Shown here one piece after another: positions 46,289 through 56,800 of a stretch of DNA of 64,000 bases. The translations under genes were made by a program, and so were the position numbers. Every line of letters starts with the position of its first letter. Within the stretch, counting starts at the first letter, position 1. Location: NCBI GenBank assembly GCA_965247265.1, contig OZ252002.1, positions 2,418,001 through 2,482,000 of the forward strand. Reading direction: 5' to 3'. Under the pieces are notes generated by a model. It was given only the letters and a program-made list of their open reading frames with translations. It made no database searches and was not told the origin of the DNA. Origin of the DNA: G965247265 sp965247265 (GTDB lineage: Bacteria > Pseudomonadota > Gammaproteobacteria > UBA4575).

Positions 46289-46521
46289 TCGAATTCTATT
46301 TTTTTAAGTTATTTTAAATAGGGTAAATCCAGTGCGTGAAGCGTACGTATTAGTCTATATTAAGCATGGATGTAAGATGGAATCTATACTCTGCTATGCA
46401 CAGAACCACAATAATTTTCAGCCTTTTAGATATGGTTAAAGCCAATTTAAAAGCTCCAAGTATTCGCTATCTTTGCTGGATAATACCCATTCTTAAAATA
46501 CATGGACATTGCATGAGAACT

Positions 46522-46607
<86 letters not shown>

Positions 46608-46721
46608 AATTAAATAATAGTAATACTCGAGTATAAGTTAGTCTTTAATATAACTACAATTCAAGTTCAAAAATGAATTTTGCAATTGTTACGTTTCAAA
46701 TATAAACCAAAAATATAACTT

Positions 46722-47597
46722 ATGCGTGCACTTTTATCATTTATTGCCTTATTGATTATTGCTCTAATTATAGGAGCCATAATTTCCTATCCTGTATATC
46801 TATTCCTAGCTAACTGGTTTGAACCTGAGTTTGAAGGCGTCGCAAGTCGAATCGTTTTGCTTACGGTACTTATTTTAATATTTTTTGCTGTAAAAATATT
46901 CGGAATTCAATCATGGCAAGATATTGGTTATGGCGCGAACAAAAAAGAATTTTGGAAAAATCTGCTAGTTGGAATCGGTCTCGGAATCTTAATTATGAGT
47001 CCAGTAATAGCGGGACTATTACTTACAAAAAATAGAGTGCTCGTCGTAGATTGGGACTGGTCGCTTACTCGGTTTCTTCCCTTGGCACTCACAGCGCTTG
47101 TAAGTGGTCTATTAATTTCTCTCATTGAAGAAACCTTAATACGCGGTGCTATGCTTACCGTAATTCAGCGACAAAGTTCTATTTTCTTTGCAATAATTTC
47201 AACAAGCTTCATCTATGCATTTATACACTTTATTGAACCTGAGGTTAAAATTGATCCAAATGATATCACTTGGGATAGCGGATTTATTTTGTTGCAAAGC
47301 GCATTTTCATTATTTTCATCACCAACAAATATATTCGACTCTTTCATCGCATTATTTTTAGCCGGGGCGCTGCTCGCAATTATAAAAGTTCGTACAAATA
47401 AATTATCGATATGTATCGGTATCCACACTGGATGGGTTTTTATAATTAAAATTTTTAGAAAGATTACAGATCCTAACATGCAATCTGAATATGCGTATTT
47501 AACAGGAAGTTACGACAATGTCATCGGATACCTAGCCGCAATTTGTATATTTATATTTATTACTATTTTTTTGAGGTCTAAAAGGTCTATGGTCTAA
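46722..47597 (+). CDS. CPBP/CAAX-type intramembrane metalloprotease
   Basis: 291 residues, about eight membrane segments. Family motifs: IEETLIRG (EExxxR) and YAFIHF (FxxxH), with a third motif later in the SICIGIHTGWVF helix. Role in this organism unknown; families include bacteriocin-immunity and prenyl-protease-like proteins. Its 3' end overlaps the convergent CHAP gene by four bases. Confidence 0.88.
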   Translation: MRALLSFIALLIIALIIGAIISYPVYLFLANWFEPEFEGVASRIVLLTVLILIFFAVKIFGIQSWQDIGYGANKKEFWKNLLVGIGLGILIMSPVIAGLLLTKNRVLVVDWDWSLTRFLPLALTALVSGLLISLIEETLIRGAMLTVIQRQSSIFFAIISTSFIYAFIHFIEPEVKIDPNDITWDSGFILLQSAFSLFSSPTNIFDSFIALFLAGALLAIIKVRTNKLSICIGIHTGWVFIIKIFRKITDPNMQSEYAYLTGSYDNVIGYLAAICIFIFITIFLRSKRSMV

Positions 47598-48235
47598 TAC
47601 GTATTTCCCGAATTCAATACGCGTTTCCAACCAATTAAATATTTATCTAACACCCAATATTGATCATCTTTAATAATGTACGAAATTTCCCTGGCAAATC
47701 TTTCGTCCCAATTTATATTAAAGTAATTTTGCTCCGCTATTTGCAGCGTTTGCCTCTTTTCATTGATTTCAACTATTACTGCCACATGCCCGGTTCCCAG
47801 ATACTCTTTCCCGTAAATTAATAGATCGCCAGGTTGTGGTTGCTTCGTGGTACCATTCACCATCGCGTCAAATTGATGAGCATCACCGTTAATGGGATTG
47901 GTAACTTTGTCTAAACCCCAAATTTGAGCAGCAATAACCACATCTCCAAATACAACACCCTGTTTAGTCAACAACCAGCGTCTCGCGTATTCAACACATT
48001 GCCATTTAATGCCTGTATATACATCTTTGAAATGATTTGCTTCGAAAATGACACATTCTGAACTGCAGTTGGAATATGCGGGAATTCCTGATGGTGAGAT
48101 GCCAAGCTCTACACCATACTGAGTATTACAATTTTTTTCGCATGACTCAGGCGTGGGCTGAGCAATGTCTGCGTAAAGTGGCTGTGAGATTATCAAGAAC
48201 AGCAGTACAATTTTCAACCATGCCAACACTTTCAT
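47594..48235 (-). CDS. Secreted CHAP-domain amidase
   Basis: 213 residues from the ATG at 48235 (GAAGG 10 bases upstream); ATGs further upstream add residues before the signal peptide. Signal peptide LKIVLLFLIISQPLYA, a Cys-rich spacer (CEKNCNTQYG, CSSECV), then CHAP domain: catalytic Cys in KWQCVEYARRWL, His in GTGHVAVIVEI. The spacing W-Q-C-V-E-Y-A-R and IWGLDKV is like the amidase half of glutathionylspermidine synthetase, so the substrate may be glutathionylspermidine or peptidoglycan. Confidence 0.82.
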   Translation of the reverse strand: MKVLAWLKIVLLFLIISQPLYADIAQPTPESCEKNCNTQYGVELGISPSGIPAYSNCSSECVIFEANHFKDVYTGIKWQCVEYARRWLLTKQGVVFGDVVIAAQIWGLDKVTNPINGDAHQFDAMVNGTTKQPQPGDLLIYGKEYLGTGHVAVIVEINEKRQTLQIAEQNYFNINWDERFAREISYIIKDDQYWVLDKYLIGWKRVLNSGNTY

Positions 48236-48524
48236 TCGCCACATACCTTCACTTCTCGTGGAGCTCGACGACATAAAAAATTTATCTTCGTCATTACAAT
48301 TATTTGTCGCCCAAATCATTTTCGTTCAAAAACTCCAGTTTTGTAGATACTATCTATAGCTGTTACATTAATCGCGAATTGACGAATTTGAGATTATCAA
48401 CATTATAAATGTAAGTCGCATTAATATTGTTGATGTAAGAGATAGTTAACAATTGTGAACATTTTTTTAATTTTGGTTTAAAGTTCACGCTTTAATGTAA
48501 TAGACTAGAGACTAAGAGGTTTGT

Positions 48525-48725
48525 GTGGGTCTAAAAGTAAACTGTTCTGATTTAGCTGCAATTTTTGGTGTAAGCCAATCAAAGATTGACGCGTGGGCAG
48601 ATCAAGGTTTGCCCTATACGACCAAAATCAAACAAAATTCTATTAAACCCAACGGCTCTAAAAATTATATTTTTGATACCACAGAAGTCATAGAGTGGTG
48701 TATCAAAAATAAAATATCAATTTAA
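48525..48725 (+). CDS. Small helix-turn-helix protein (terminase-small/excisionase-like fold)
   Basis: 66 residues, GTG start. LAAIFGVSQSKIDAWADQGLPYT and the closing NYIFDTTEVIEWCI match the short winged-helix of phage terminase small subunits of the Nu1 type and MerR-like excisionases. It stands alone beside tRNA-His; could be a phage remnant or a small regulator. Confidence 0.55.
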   Translation: MGLKVNCSDLAAIFGVSQSKIDAWADQGLPYTTKIKQNSIKPNGSKNYIFDTTEVIEWCIKNKISI

Positions 48726-48803
48726 CTGCGACTGCTTTAAAAGTTGCTAAATCTTTGATCACGCTATTCACTCGATCATCGTAATCAGGATCGTGATTAA
48801 AAC

Positions 48804-48880
48804 TGGGGTGAGCGATGGGGCTCGAACCCACGACCACAGGAATCACAATCCTGCGCTCTACCAACTGAGCTACGCTCACC
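48804..48880 (-). tRNA. tRNA-His(GTG)
   Basis: 77 bases including the extra 5' G and encoded CCA (48804-48806). Anticodon loop TTGTGAT. Confidence 0.97.
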
Positions 48881-48990
48881 ACAATGCGATGAATACTAAC
48901 GTATTTATAGTACTACTTACTATCACGTTAGTTCTGTTGATCTAATCATCATACAGATCATTTATCTGCCAAAAACAAATTTTAATTATG

Positions 48991-49067
48991 TGGCGCGCCC
49001 GAGAGGACTCGAACCTCTAACCCTCGGCTTAGAAGGCCGATACTCTATCCGGTTGAGCTACGGGCGC
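48991..49067 (-). tRNA. tRNA-Arg(TCT)
   Basis: 77 bases with encoded CCA at 48991-48993; anticodon loop CTTCTAA gives TCT. 110 bases from tRNA-His on the same strand. Confidence 0.97.
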
Positions 49068-49280
49068 AACATGGTGCGCTAGTGTAGCACTTGGAAATAA
49101 TTTAGAGTGAGTCCGCGTGTCGATGATTCGCAAATTGGTTGATTGAGAGATTAAATTTGATCGCTGCTAGTTTATATAATCTGCGTATTACCAGCAATTA
49201 AACATTTCTAAACGCTACCTAAAGCAAACGTGCTTCTCTATACAAACTGCTTAATTGAAGCTGACCGAAAAAAATATCTT

Positions 49281-49541
49281 TCAGTGTCGACGAATCCGCA
49301 CATGTTGAATACGCGAAATAGCTTCTGGTGTTAAGTTGAAATGTTCAGATTTAATTGAGAACGGCAATTTGAGTTGCATTTTTGCTAGAGACTGAGATTC
49401 GGTATCTCGCAAGTATCCTAAAAATATACCCAGGGCAAATATGCAACCGATTAGAGGTATGGCCGCAGCAAATAGTAGTATCAGACCGCATATGGCTAAA
49501 CACTTTGCTATATAAGTGATGCTGTAAAATATCCAATTCAT
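49281..49541 (-). CDS. Small membrane protein, hypothetical
   Basis: 86 residues, ATG at 49541 with AAGGA about ten bases upstream. Two close membrane helices (IAKCLAICGLILLFAAAIPLI, FALGIFLGYL) and a basic C-terminus (ISRIQHVRIRRH). No known family. Confidence 0.55.
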   Translation of the reverse strand: MNWIFYSITYIAKCLAICGLILLFAAAIPLIGCIFALGIFLGYLRDTESQSLAKMQLKLPFSIKSEHFNLTPEAISRIQHVRIRRH

Positions 49542-49738
49542 AGATTAACATCCTTGTATCAGTTAGTATTTTGACTAAATTACATGTTCAAAGTTTAGAT
49601 CCAATTCAAACATTTAGCTTAACCTCTTCGCTATTTATCCATTAATTAAGCACTGTCCATTAATAGCTTGAATTTGATACATAAATTAAATCAATTAAGT
49701 TAATGTGCCAGTCTGATTGACTTCACGACACAGATGGT

Positions 49739-50593
49739 ATGCATATATTTGTAAAACTATTATCGAAGATTCCATTGTCAATTTTATATGGCATGTCGTG
49801 GGTTTTGTATATTTTGTTTTTCTATATTTTGGGTATTCGCAAACAACTCACCATACAAAATATTCAATCAACACTGACGCAATACTCTGACAGCGAATGC
49901 ATGTTGTTAGCCAAGGGTCACTACAAATCTGCGTGCAAAGTAATTGCAGAGATTGCGAAGTCCTTTAGCTTAAGTAAGGCCCAAATTAAGCAAAGAGTCG
50001 TATTTAAAAATATAGATATTGTTAAAAACTTTTTAGACCAAGAGCAATCTGTAATTGTCGTTGCTGCTCATCAAGCAAATCCCGAATGGGCATTATTAGC
50101 ATGCGCACAATATATTAATTATCCAGTTGATCTTATCCACCGTACCCAAAAAATAACGTCAATTCAGATATTGGCTCAGAAATTAAGAGCTAGATTTGGC
50201 ATCACTACGCTAGCAATGGAAAGTTGTATTGCTGAGTCCATTAAACGTTCCAAGATCACAAGAGTATTAGCTATGGCGCCTGATCAATCACCAAAAAAAA
50301 ATGATGAGCCCTATTGGGCTACATTTTTAAATCGTGATACTGCGTTTCACACCGGCACTGAAAAAATAGCTAAAGCATTTAAATACCCAGTCATATTTAT
50401 GTCTATGAAACGAACCCAAAATGGCTACTATGAGGCTTCACTTAAGTTAATCGCAGAACCGCCATATTCAAAACAACAAAATGACATTATGCAATTGTAC
50501 GTTCAGGAATTAGAAAAGCTTGTCCTGGAAAGTCCTCAGGACTGGCTATGGGCATATCGTCGATGGAAACTGGAAAAATCAGTTTACGACTAG
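49739..50593 (+). CDS. LpxL/HtrB-family lysophospholipid/lipid A acyltransferase
   Basis: 284 residues. Inner-membrane anchored acyltransferase: N-terminal helix, HQANPEWALL (H-x4-(D/E) catalytic type), PDQSPKKND and the HTGTEKIAKAF motif, ending with WAYRRWK. Probably adds a secondary acyl chain to lipid A or a related lipid. Standard length about 290-300. Confidence 0.85.
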   Translation: MHIFVKLLSKIPLSILYGMSWVLYILFFYILGIRKQLTIQNIQSTLTQYSDSECMLLAKGHYKSACKVIAEIAKSFSLSKAQIKQRVVFKNIDIVKNFLDQEQSVIVVAAHQANPEWALLACAQYINYPVDLIHRTQKITSIQILAQKLRARFGITTLAMESCIAESIKRSKITRVLAMAPDQSPKKNDEPYWATFLNRDTAFHTGTEKIAKAFKYPVIFMSMKRTQNGYYEASLKLIAEPPYSKQQNDIMQLYVQELEKLVLESPQDWLWAYRRWKLEKSVYD

Positions 50594-50606
50594 AAGGGAA
50601 TACAAT

Positions 50607-51314
50607 TTATATATAATCCTTTTTTAGCAATAATAAGTACACGGCTGCTGAGATGCCTGATGATCCAAAAATTATACTCATAATTACAATCTGATAGCGT
50701 GCCGCTAATAAAGGCTCCACCCCTGAAATTATTTGCCCTGTCATCATGCCCGGCAGTGCTACCAAACCCACTGCAAATAAAGTATTAATAATTGGAATTA
50801 ATGAAGCAGTAAAAGCATTATTGCGCGCAACTATATAACTCTTTTGTACCGCAATTTCAGACTCAAAACGTTCTGCAGCGAGACTGACTGTATTCATTGC
50901 ATTTGAAAAAATCATACCTGCGAGCGGAATAACATATTGAGGCTCATACCAATATTTTATACGCAGCACAGCAATAGTTGTTAAAACAAGTGTTGATACA
51001 TCACCAACCGTAATGGCTATTAATGCTTTAAAAAATAATCTACTCGACCTTTTCTTAAAAGGTCTAAGCGCAATCCAACTAGCAATTAATAGCATCAATA
51101 CCAATACAAGTACGACGATACTTGGTTGATTTAAAGAAAAAATTGAAATTAAAATATATCCAACTGCTACTAACTGAATTAACATTCGAATTGATGCGTA
51201 AATTGACGTTTTAATTTCAAGTGACCATGCTGAAAGAATGGCAACTACAACAACAATTGGTATTAAAGCTATAGCCAAGCCAATTAACTCTATTTCATAG
51301 ATGCCTGATTTCAT
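50607..51314 (-). CDS. FetB-like ABC permease (UPF0014)
   Basis: 235 residues, about seven membrane segments. UPF0014 signature: RMLIQLVAVGYIL, then VIPLAGMIFSNAMNTVSLAAERF and ALPGMMTGQIISG. In E. coli FetB pairs with the ATPase FetA in iron export; no FetA gene is adjacent here. Convergent with the acyltransferase gene. Confidence 0.88.
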   Translation of the reverse strand: MKSGIYEIELIGLAIALIPIVVVVAILSAWSLEIKTSIYASIRMLIQLVAVGYILISIFSLNQPSIVVLVLVLMLLIASWIALRPFKKRSSRLFFKALIAITVGDVSTLVLTTIAVLRIKYWYEPQYVIPLAGMIFSNAMNTVSLAAERFESEIAVQKSYIVARNNAFTASLIPIINTLFAVGLVALPGMMTGQIISGVEPLLAARYQIVIMSIIFGSSGISAAVYLLLLKKDYI

Positions 51315-51447
51315 ATTTTATCCATGACAGTTAGAACTACTTAGCTTTTAGTATAATGCTACAAGGTAAACATAAACCTTTCACGCGCAGCATTAAGTAA
51401 AAAAATTATAGCGCAACCCAGGAATGGGAATGAATGAAAATTTAGCG

Positions 51448-53400
51448 TTATACGATTAGTGATTCTTTATCTTTAAGAAATTGCGCAAGACCAAAAATAG
51501 TTGGGTGGTCAACCAAGTCTGTTATTTCTATTTGTCCTGGATATATTTCATCTAGACCTGTATGAATCTCCACAAGCGCCAAAGAACTGGCACCTATTTC
51601 GAGCAGGCTATCATGAACGGTAAACGATTTGCCGGGTAATGCTTCCTTACAAATTTGTGAAATTGAATTAATATATTTATCGCTATGATCAATTTTTTCC
51701 GCCACTTGATCATTTTTCTCTGTCAAGCTCAGTTGACCTATTAATTCTTTAAACTCACCTGATAAATACCTTTCTGCCAATACAGATCGCTGTATTTTCC
51801 CGCTCGTAGTTTTGGGCATTTTATTAATTGGGATTACGTGATGAATTTCAAAGCCAAACTGCTCATTAACAAGAGTCTTAATTTTTGCAGTAACGACAGA
51901 GAATTCAACTAAATTTTCTTTGTAGAATACAAATGCTAATACTTCCTCTAAGCGACTATGCATAGAAGATACACCCGCAACGGCCACTTTACCCAACTCA
52001 AAATCGCCGATGGTATGTAATATGTTTTCTATATCATGGGGATAATAGTTTTGCCCATTGATAAATATTATTTCTTTAAATCTTCCCGTGATAAATAATT
52101 CCTGATTAGATATGAAACCAATATCACCTGTATCAAGCCAACCATCTTTAGAAAATATTGAATTTGAGTCACCAATAATTTTTTCTGTAACACTTTCTCC
52201 TGTTATTTGTATATGCCCAACCGTATTTGTAGGCAGTTCATTGCCCTTATCATCACCAATTCTTAACTGGCAGCAATTAAGTGTTTTCCCGACACTAACC
52301 AATTCCACACCATCTTCTTCACTCGATGTTATTTCGATGCTGTTTCCAATTTGTAATGAATTCCGACTGACCGTAATTGTTATCAGCTTTTCACCCACCT
52401 TGGGGAATGTTACTGCCAAACTTGCCTCTGCCAGGCCATATACAGGGAATATGCTTTGTTTAATTAAACCAAATGGCGCAAGTGTATCGGTAAATTGATT
52501 GCATAGATTAATCGAAACAGGCTCCGCGCCATTAAATATTAATCGAACGCTGGATAAATCTATATTGTTCAATCCAGTGCGCTTAAAAGAACGTAAAAAA
52601 TGCTTATATCCAAAATTTGGTGAGCATAAAATATTAGCTTTCTTTTCACTCGCTTCAGTCATCCAAATTAGCGGCCGACGCACAAATAATTCTGTGCGCA
52701 TCAAGTAATGATTCATTCCAAATACAATCGGCGTTAAATGAAACCCAATCAATCCCATGTCGTGGGTTAATGGCATCCAGCTCAGGCTCACTTCATCTGA
52801 TTTGGATTTTCCGCCTTCGAATATACTTTTAATATTTGATATTAAATTTCGATGCTTAAGTATGATTCCTTTTGGGTCACCCGTAGAGCCGGACGAAAAT
52901 TGAATAAAAGAGATGTCATCAGGTTTAATTTCCGATTGTTCACCTTGATTAGATAAATCAGATACCTTATCACTTAACAATGTTCTTTTAGCTAATTCAT
53001 TAAATATTTCTTTATTAGCATTTTCTTGCGCAGATGTTTCTAGCTTTTTAAAATCTTTTCTTTGTGTATAAAGAAATGCATTCTCAAGACGTTTTGTAAC
53101 ATTAAAAACTTTTTGACGATGCTGATCATTAATACCCACAGCGAGCGGAACAGGGATAATGCCACCAAATTGACATGCCCAAAATATGTCAACCAGTTGC
53201 TCGTTGCTGTTTAAATACAATATTAAATAATCACCTTTCCTCATTCCCTTTTTCTGCAGGTAATAAAGTAGACCTAATGCTCGGTTATGAAGATCCTCAA
53301 ACGTTATAATTTTTTCTTTCTCTTGACCTTCAATAAAACCAATAAATCGACGTTGATGACTATTGTCTTCAAATGCCTGCGTTAAGGTTTTTAACTTCAT
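51448..53400 (-). CDS. Fatty acyl-AMP ligase with C-terminal carrier-protein domain
   Basis: 650 residues. Adenylation domain of the FAAL/FadD32 type: P-loop FSSGSTGDPKGIILKH (about residue 170), HDMGLIGFHLTPIVFG, then GLAEASLAV and the WLDTGDIGFI hinge region. The last 80 residues are an acyl-carrier domain with the phosphopantetheine Ser in EIGASSLALVE. Such didomain enzymes load a fatty acid onto their own carrier. No ketosynthase, sulfotransferase or reductase is adjacent, so the acceptor is unknown. Last gene before the island. Confidence 0.9.
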   Translation of the reverse strand: MKLKTLTQAFEDNSHQRRFIGFIEGQEKEKIITFEDLHNRALGLLYYLQKKGMRKGDYLILYLNSNEQLVDIFWACQFGGIIPVPLAVGINDQHRQKVFNVTKRLENAFLYTQRKDFKKLETSAQENANKEIFNELAKRTLLSDKVSDLSNQGEQSEIKPDDISFIQFSSGSTGDPKGIILKHRNLISNIKSIFEGGKSKSDEVSLSWMPLTHDMGLIGFHLTPIVFGMNHYLMRTELFVRRPLIWMTEASEKKANILCSPNFGYKHFLRSFKRTGLNNIDLSSVRLIFNGAEPVSINLCNQFTDTLAPFGLIKQSIFPVYGLAEASLAVTFPKVGEKLITITVSRNSLQIGNSIEITSSEEDGVELVSVGKTLNCCQLRIGDDKGNELPTNTVGHIQITGESVTEKIIGDSNSIFSKDGWLDTGDIGFISNQELFITGRFKEIIFINGQNYYPHDIENILHTIGDFELGKVAVAGVSSMHSRLEEVLAFVFYKENLVEFSVVTAKIKTLVNEQFGFEIHHVIPINKMPKTTSGKIQRSVLAERYLSGEFKELIGQLSLTEKNDQVAEKIDHSDKYINSISQICKEALPGKSFTVHDSLLEIGASSLALVEIHTGLDEIYPGQIEITDLVDHPTIFGLAQFLKDKESLIV

Positions 53401-53598
53401 GACGCTAATATTAACGATAAGAATGAGTAAGTATTAATTGATAACGAGATGGTAAAAAATTTATGAAGCAGAGTACCCTGCAAATTCATTATCTGCGTTG
53501 CGGCAAAATAATCAATCGGGGCGTGGAGATTAAGGGTGAGTCAAAGTAGATCCGCGCAACTGAAGCCGTAAATTGTGCCCAATGAAAGATATAAGAAT
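53401..53598. other. 198-base spacer before the island
   Basis: AT-rich, no reading frame or obvious regulatory site beyond the upstream region of the acyl-AMP ligase gene. Confidence 0.4.
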
Positions 53599-53644
53599 TG
53601 GTCGGGGCAGAGAGATTCGAACTCCCGACCCTCTGCTCCCAAAA
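53599..53644 (-). other. 3' half of a tRNA-Pro(TGG) gene: attachment-site copy of the island
   Basis: The minus strand reads from the anticodon loop TTTGGGA through GCAGAGGGTCGGGAGTTCGA and the acceptor 3' strand to CCA (53599-53601). The 5' half of the tRNA is absent: the bases beyond the loop do not pair with GCAGA. Site-specific recombinases often use tRNA 3' halves, so this is the att copy left by integration; the intact tRNA-Pro should be at the other end of the element. Confidence 0.75.
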
Positions 53645-53707
53645 CATTCATAGAGTCTATCACAAGCTATTGATAATAAAAGAAATATTAATATTTTAAC
53701 ACCTCAA

Positions 53708-53805
53708 TTTTGCTGCAAAATCTGCAAAATCACACCTTTAAATACAATAACTTATATTTTAGTTTTGGATGTGATTTTGCTGCAAAAAGGCCTGGTTTTG
53801 CAGAT
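53708..53805. repeat. Cluster of repeats at the island edge (candidate recombinase/regulator sites)
   Basis: Direct repeats TTTTGCTGCAAAA at 53708-53720 and 53775-53787; inverted repeats ATCTGCAAAA (53720-53729)/TTTTGCAGAT (53796-53805) and GCAAAATCACA (53724-53734)/TGTGATTTTGC (53770-53780). Within 160 bases of the att copy, which suits arm-type integrase or excisionase sites. Confidence 0.55.
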
Positions 53806-53855
53806 CAAAACAAAGAAATTAAAGTGCCGCGCAAAGAGCGCACGGATCGATCGGG

Positions 53856-56800
53856 CTAGAACATCACCCTGAGGCCGGCGTTGAGGCCATGATCGGAGAC
53901 GCCGTCGCCATAGCGACCTTTATACACCACCCCAAAAACGGCCTGGCCCAAAAGCTCGGCCTCAAGGCCCAACTCGGTGACCAGGGCATCCTCTGCAATC
54001 GCAGCGCCCATGACCTTCGATGCAATGGTATTGCCCCCCAGCCTGACGTTCGATGACGGGTCCGTATCACCAAAAGCATGCCGCCAACCCGCCATGCCGT
54101 GTGCATGAACCCTGTCTTTTAATTCCATCGCAGCGCGCAGGCCGAGCGTCGTAAACGTCGCATCGCCGGTATCGGACGCTGCCGTCAGGGTCTCGTCGCC
54201 GCCGATCTCGCTGAAACCGTCCGTATCAAGACTGGTATGGGATACCCCCGCAAAAGACTCCAGCATCAGATCGCCGGCCTGCACCTTATGCCCGGCTTCG
54301 GCAAACACCTGCCAGCTCTTCGCATCGTAGTCCGCCGACACACGCTGCGCAGGAAAGTTGGTGAAGTGGACCGTTCGCTTGGCGTTTATGGTGTGCCGGT
54401 TATAGATCGCTCCAGCGCGAATGCTCGAAGCGCCAGCCTCGACGCCGCCATAAAGACCAGCGGACCATGTATCGACCGAAGCGGAGGACAAGCGTGCACG
54501 CTGGGTCACATCGGTCTGACTGTGACCGCCTAAGATGCCGAAGCGCCAGCGCTCGCCCAACGCACGATCAACGCCCAGAACAAACCCGGACAGGTCCGTG
54601 TCCATCCGCGCCGTGCCGGACCCGGCATCGGTATCGCCCCGGGAACCGTAACCGGCGACCCACGGGCCGCCATCGCCAAAGCGCGCACCCAGGCGCCGGC
54701 TGATCGCCGCAACCGATCCCTGACCCGTGTCCATCAGCGCCCCCTTGAGGGACGCATGCACCTCACCCGACACCGCATCCAACGCCTCCGGCAGTTGCTG
54801 CGGATCGGTCAGACTCCGAACAGCCTGTATGACCGAATTGCTTACATTGCTGCCATCCAGACTATCGAGGGCGTTGGCCATCGACTGCTGGTTGGCCGTC
54901 TCGGCAAACTGGAGGAAGCTGACGTCCTTCCGCCTTGTGGAAGTCAATACTACATGGTCGAGGATGATGTCGATGTCGCTGCCGTCTTCATAGCTCAGCT
55001 CATAGTCCATGAACAAGGTATCCATCACGCCATCAAATTCGGTGACGCCTGAAATTTGTTGGGATTCCAGAATCGTATAGGCGCCTGCATACGCGCCCAC
55101 GACCCTCACCGTGCCGTCAAGCGTGGCATATCCCGTCACTTTGAGCCGATCATTGCTCTCCGGAGCGAGCGTGACGGTATAAATGCCTCCTATTAGGGTC
55201 CCCGAACCTGTCTCACGTATTGCGTTTTGAAAATCACCGCTAATCTCGGTGATCTGCACAAGGTCGGCACCGCCCGGAGACAAGTTCCCCGCATTGCGGA
55301 AAGTGTCGTCAGTGTCACCCTCGTGGCTGAGCGTCACGAAGGTGCCGGAATTGAACGTCGCGCCTGCCTTGTTGTTGAAGCTATTGTCCCCTTCTCCTAA
55401 ATCAATGGCGCCGAGGGCCGTCAATGTGCCGTAATTGTTGATCGTCTCGTTGCCGCTACCCCCCATCACGTCAATCCCATTGCCGCCGGAAATCGTCACC
55501 GCAGCACTCTCGCTGATCGTCAGGCTATTGACTTTACCGATGGTGCTATTACCAAATTCGACACCAAAGGTCTGTTCACTGATGAGGCTCCCGCCATGCA
55601 GCGTGATTTTGATTTCGCCATCGGCGACACTTGTATCGATCGCGCTGCTGCTAAGGCCCTTGGCCAGGATATCGCCCGTTACGTTAATCAAAACATCGCC
55701 GTCGCCGACACCGACTTCGGCAACAATTCCATCGCTGCTATCGCCTAAGGTGGTGATATCGCCGTTTACTGTAATATCCACAGCGCCTGCGTTTTGGACC
55801 TGCGCAAAGATTCCGTAGCTCTGAGTGCCCTCGGTGGTGATATCGCCGTTTACTCCAACCGTAATATCGCTGTCGCCCGGGGACCGTGCAAGGATCCCAT
55901 AGTTATTATCGCCCTTGCCCGTGGTTTTGATATCACCCGTCATATCAATCGTAATATCAATAATGTTTTCCTCTGCGATGGCAGGGTCTGAGCTTGTGCC
56001 GTTAGAGGCCTCTGCAAAGATCCCGCTGCTATTGGAATTGCCCGAGGTCTCGATGACAGCGCCCTTCACGTCAACTCCTATTTCCATATCTTCATTGCCG
56101 ATGCCAGTGCCGACGACACTGATCCCTTGGCTAGCATTGCCCAAGGTCTTGATGACAGCACCCTTGTTCACGATAACTTCCATATTGCCACCGGAATTTA
56201 TGCTTGCAGCGATCCCTTCGGAACTCCCGCGCTCGGTGGTGATTGTGCCCGTCACGTTAACCGTAACATTGCCTCCATTGGACCCTGCAGAGATCCCGGC
56301 GCTGTTACTACCCTTGGTCAGGATAGCGCCATCCGTGTAAACCTCAACACTGCCGTCGGTATCTGCATAGATCCCGATGCCCAGAGTGCCATCGGTGGTG
56401 ATATTGCCCGTCATGTCAACCTTCACAGCGCCCTTGCCAGTGGAATTTGCAGCGATCCCTTGGCTATTATGGCCATTGGTGGTGATATTGCCATTTGCTG
56501 TAATATCCACAAAACCATCGTCCTCAGACCCAACGCCCTGGGACCTTGCAAAGATCCCGTCGCTGTTACCGCCCTCGCTGGCGATTGTGCCCGTCATTTT
56601 AACCGTAATATTGCCGCCTTCTTTGGAGTGTGCAAAGACCCCTGCGATGGCATCAATACCAAACGTCGGAAGGTACTCGGCGGTGATGCTGTGGCCACCG
56701 GTATTAACGGTGATGTCGATGTCGCTGTCGGAGGTAAACCCGATCCCGTTTGTCCATGTAGCCGGAACGATATTGGTGTTCAGATTATTAACTACGAGCT

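Noticed and set aside
53599..53673. A complete tRNA-Pro gene
   Set aside because: Only the part from anticodon loop to CCA is present; the expected partner strands of the anticodon, D and acceptor stems are missing.
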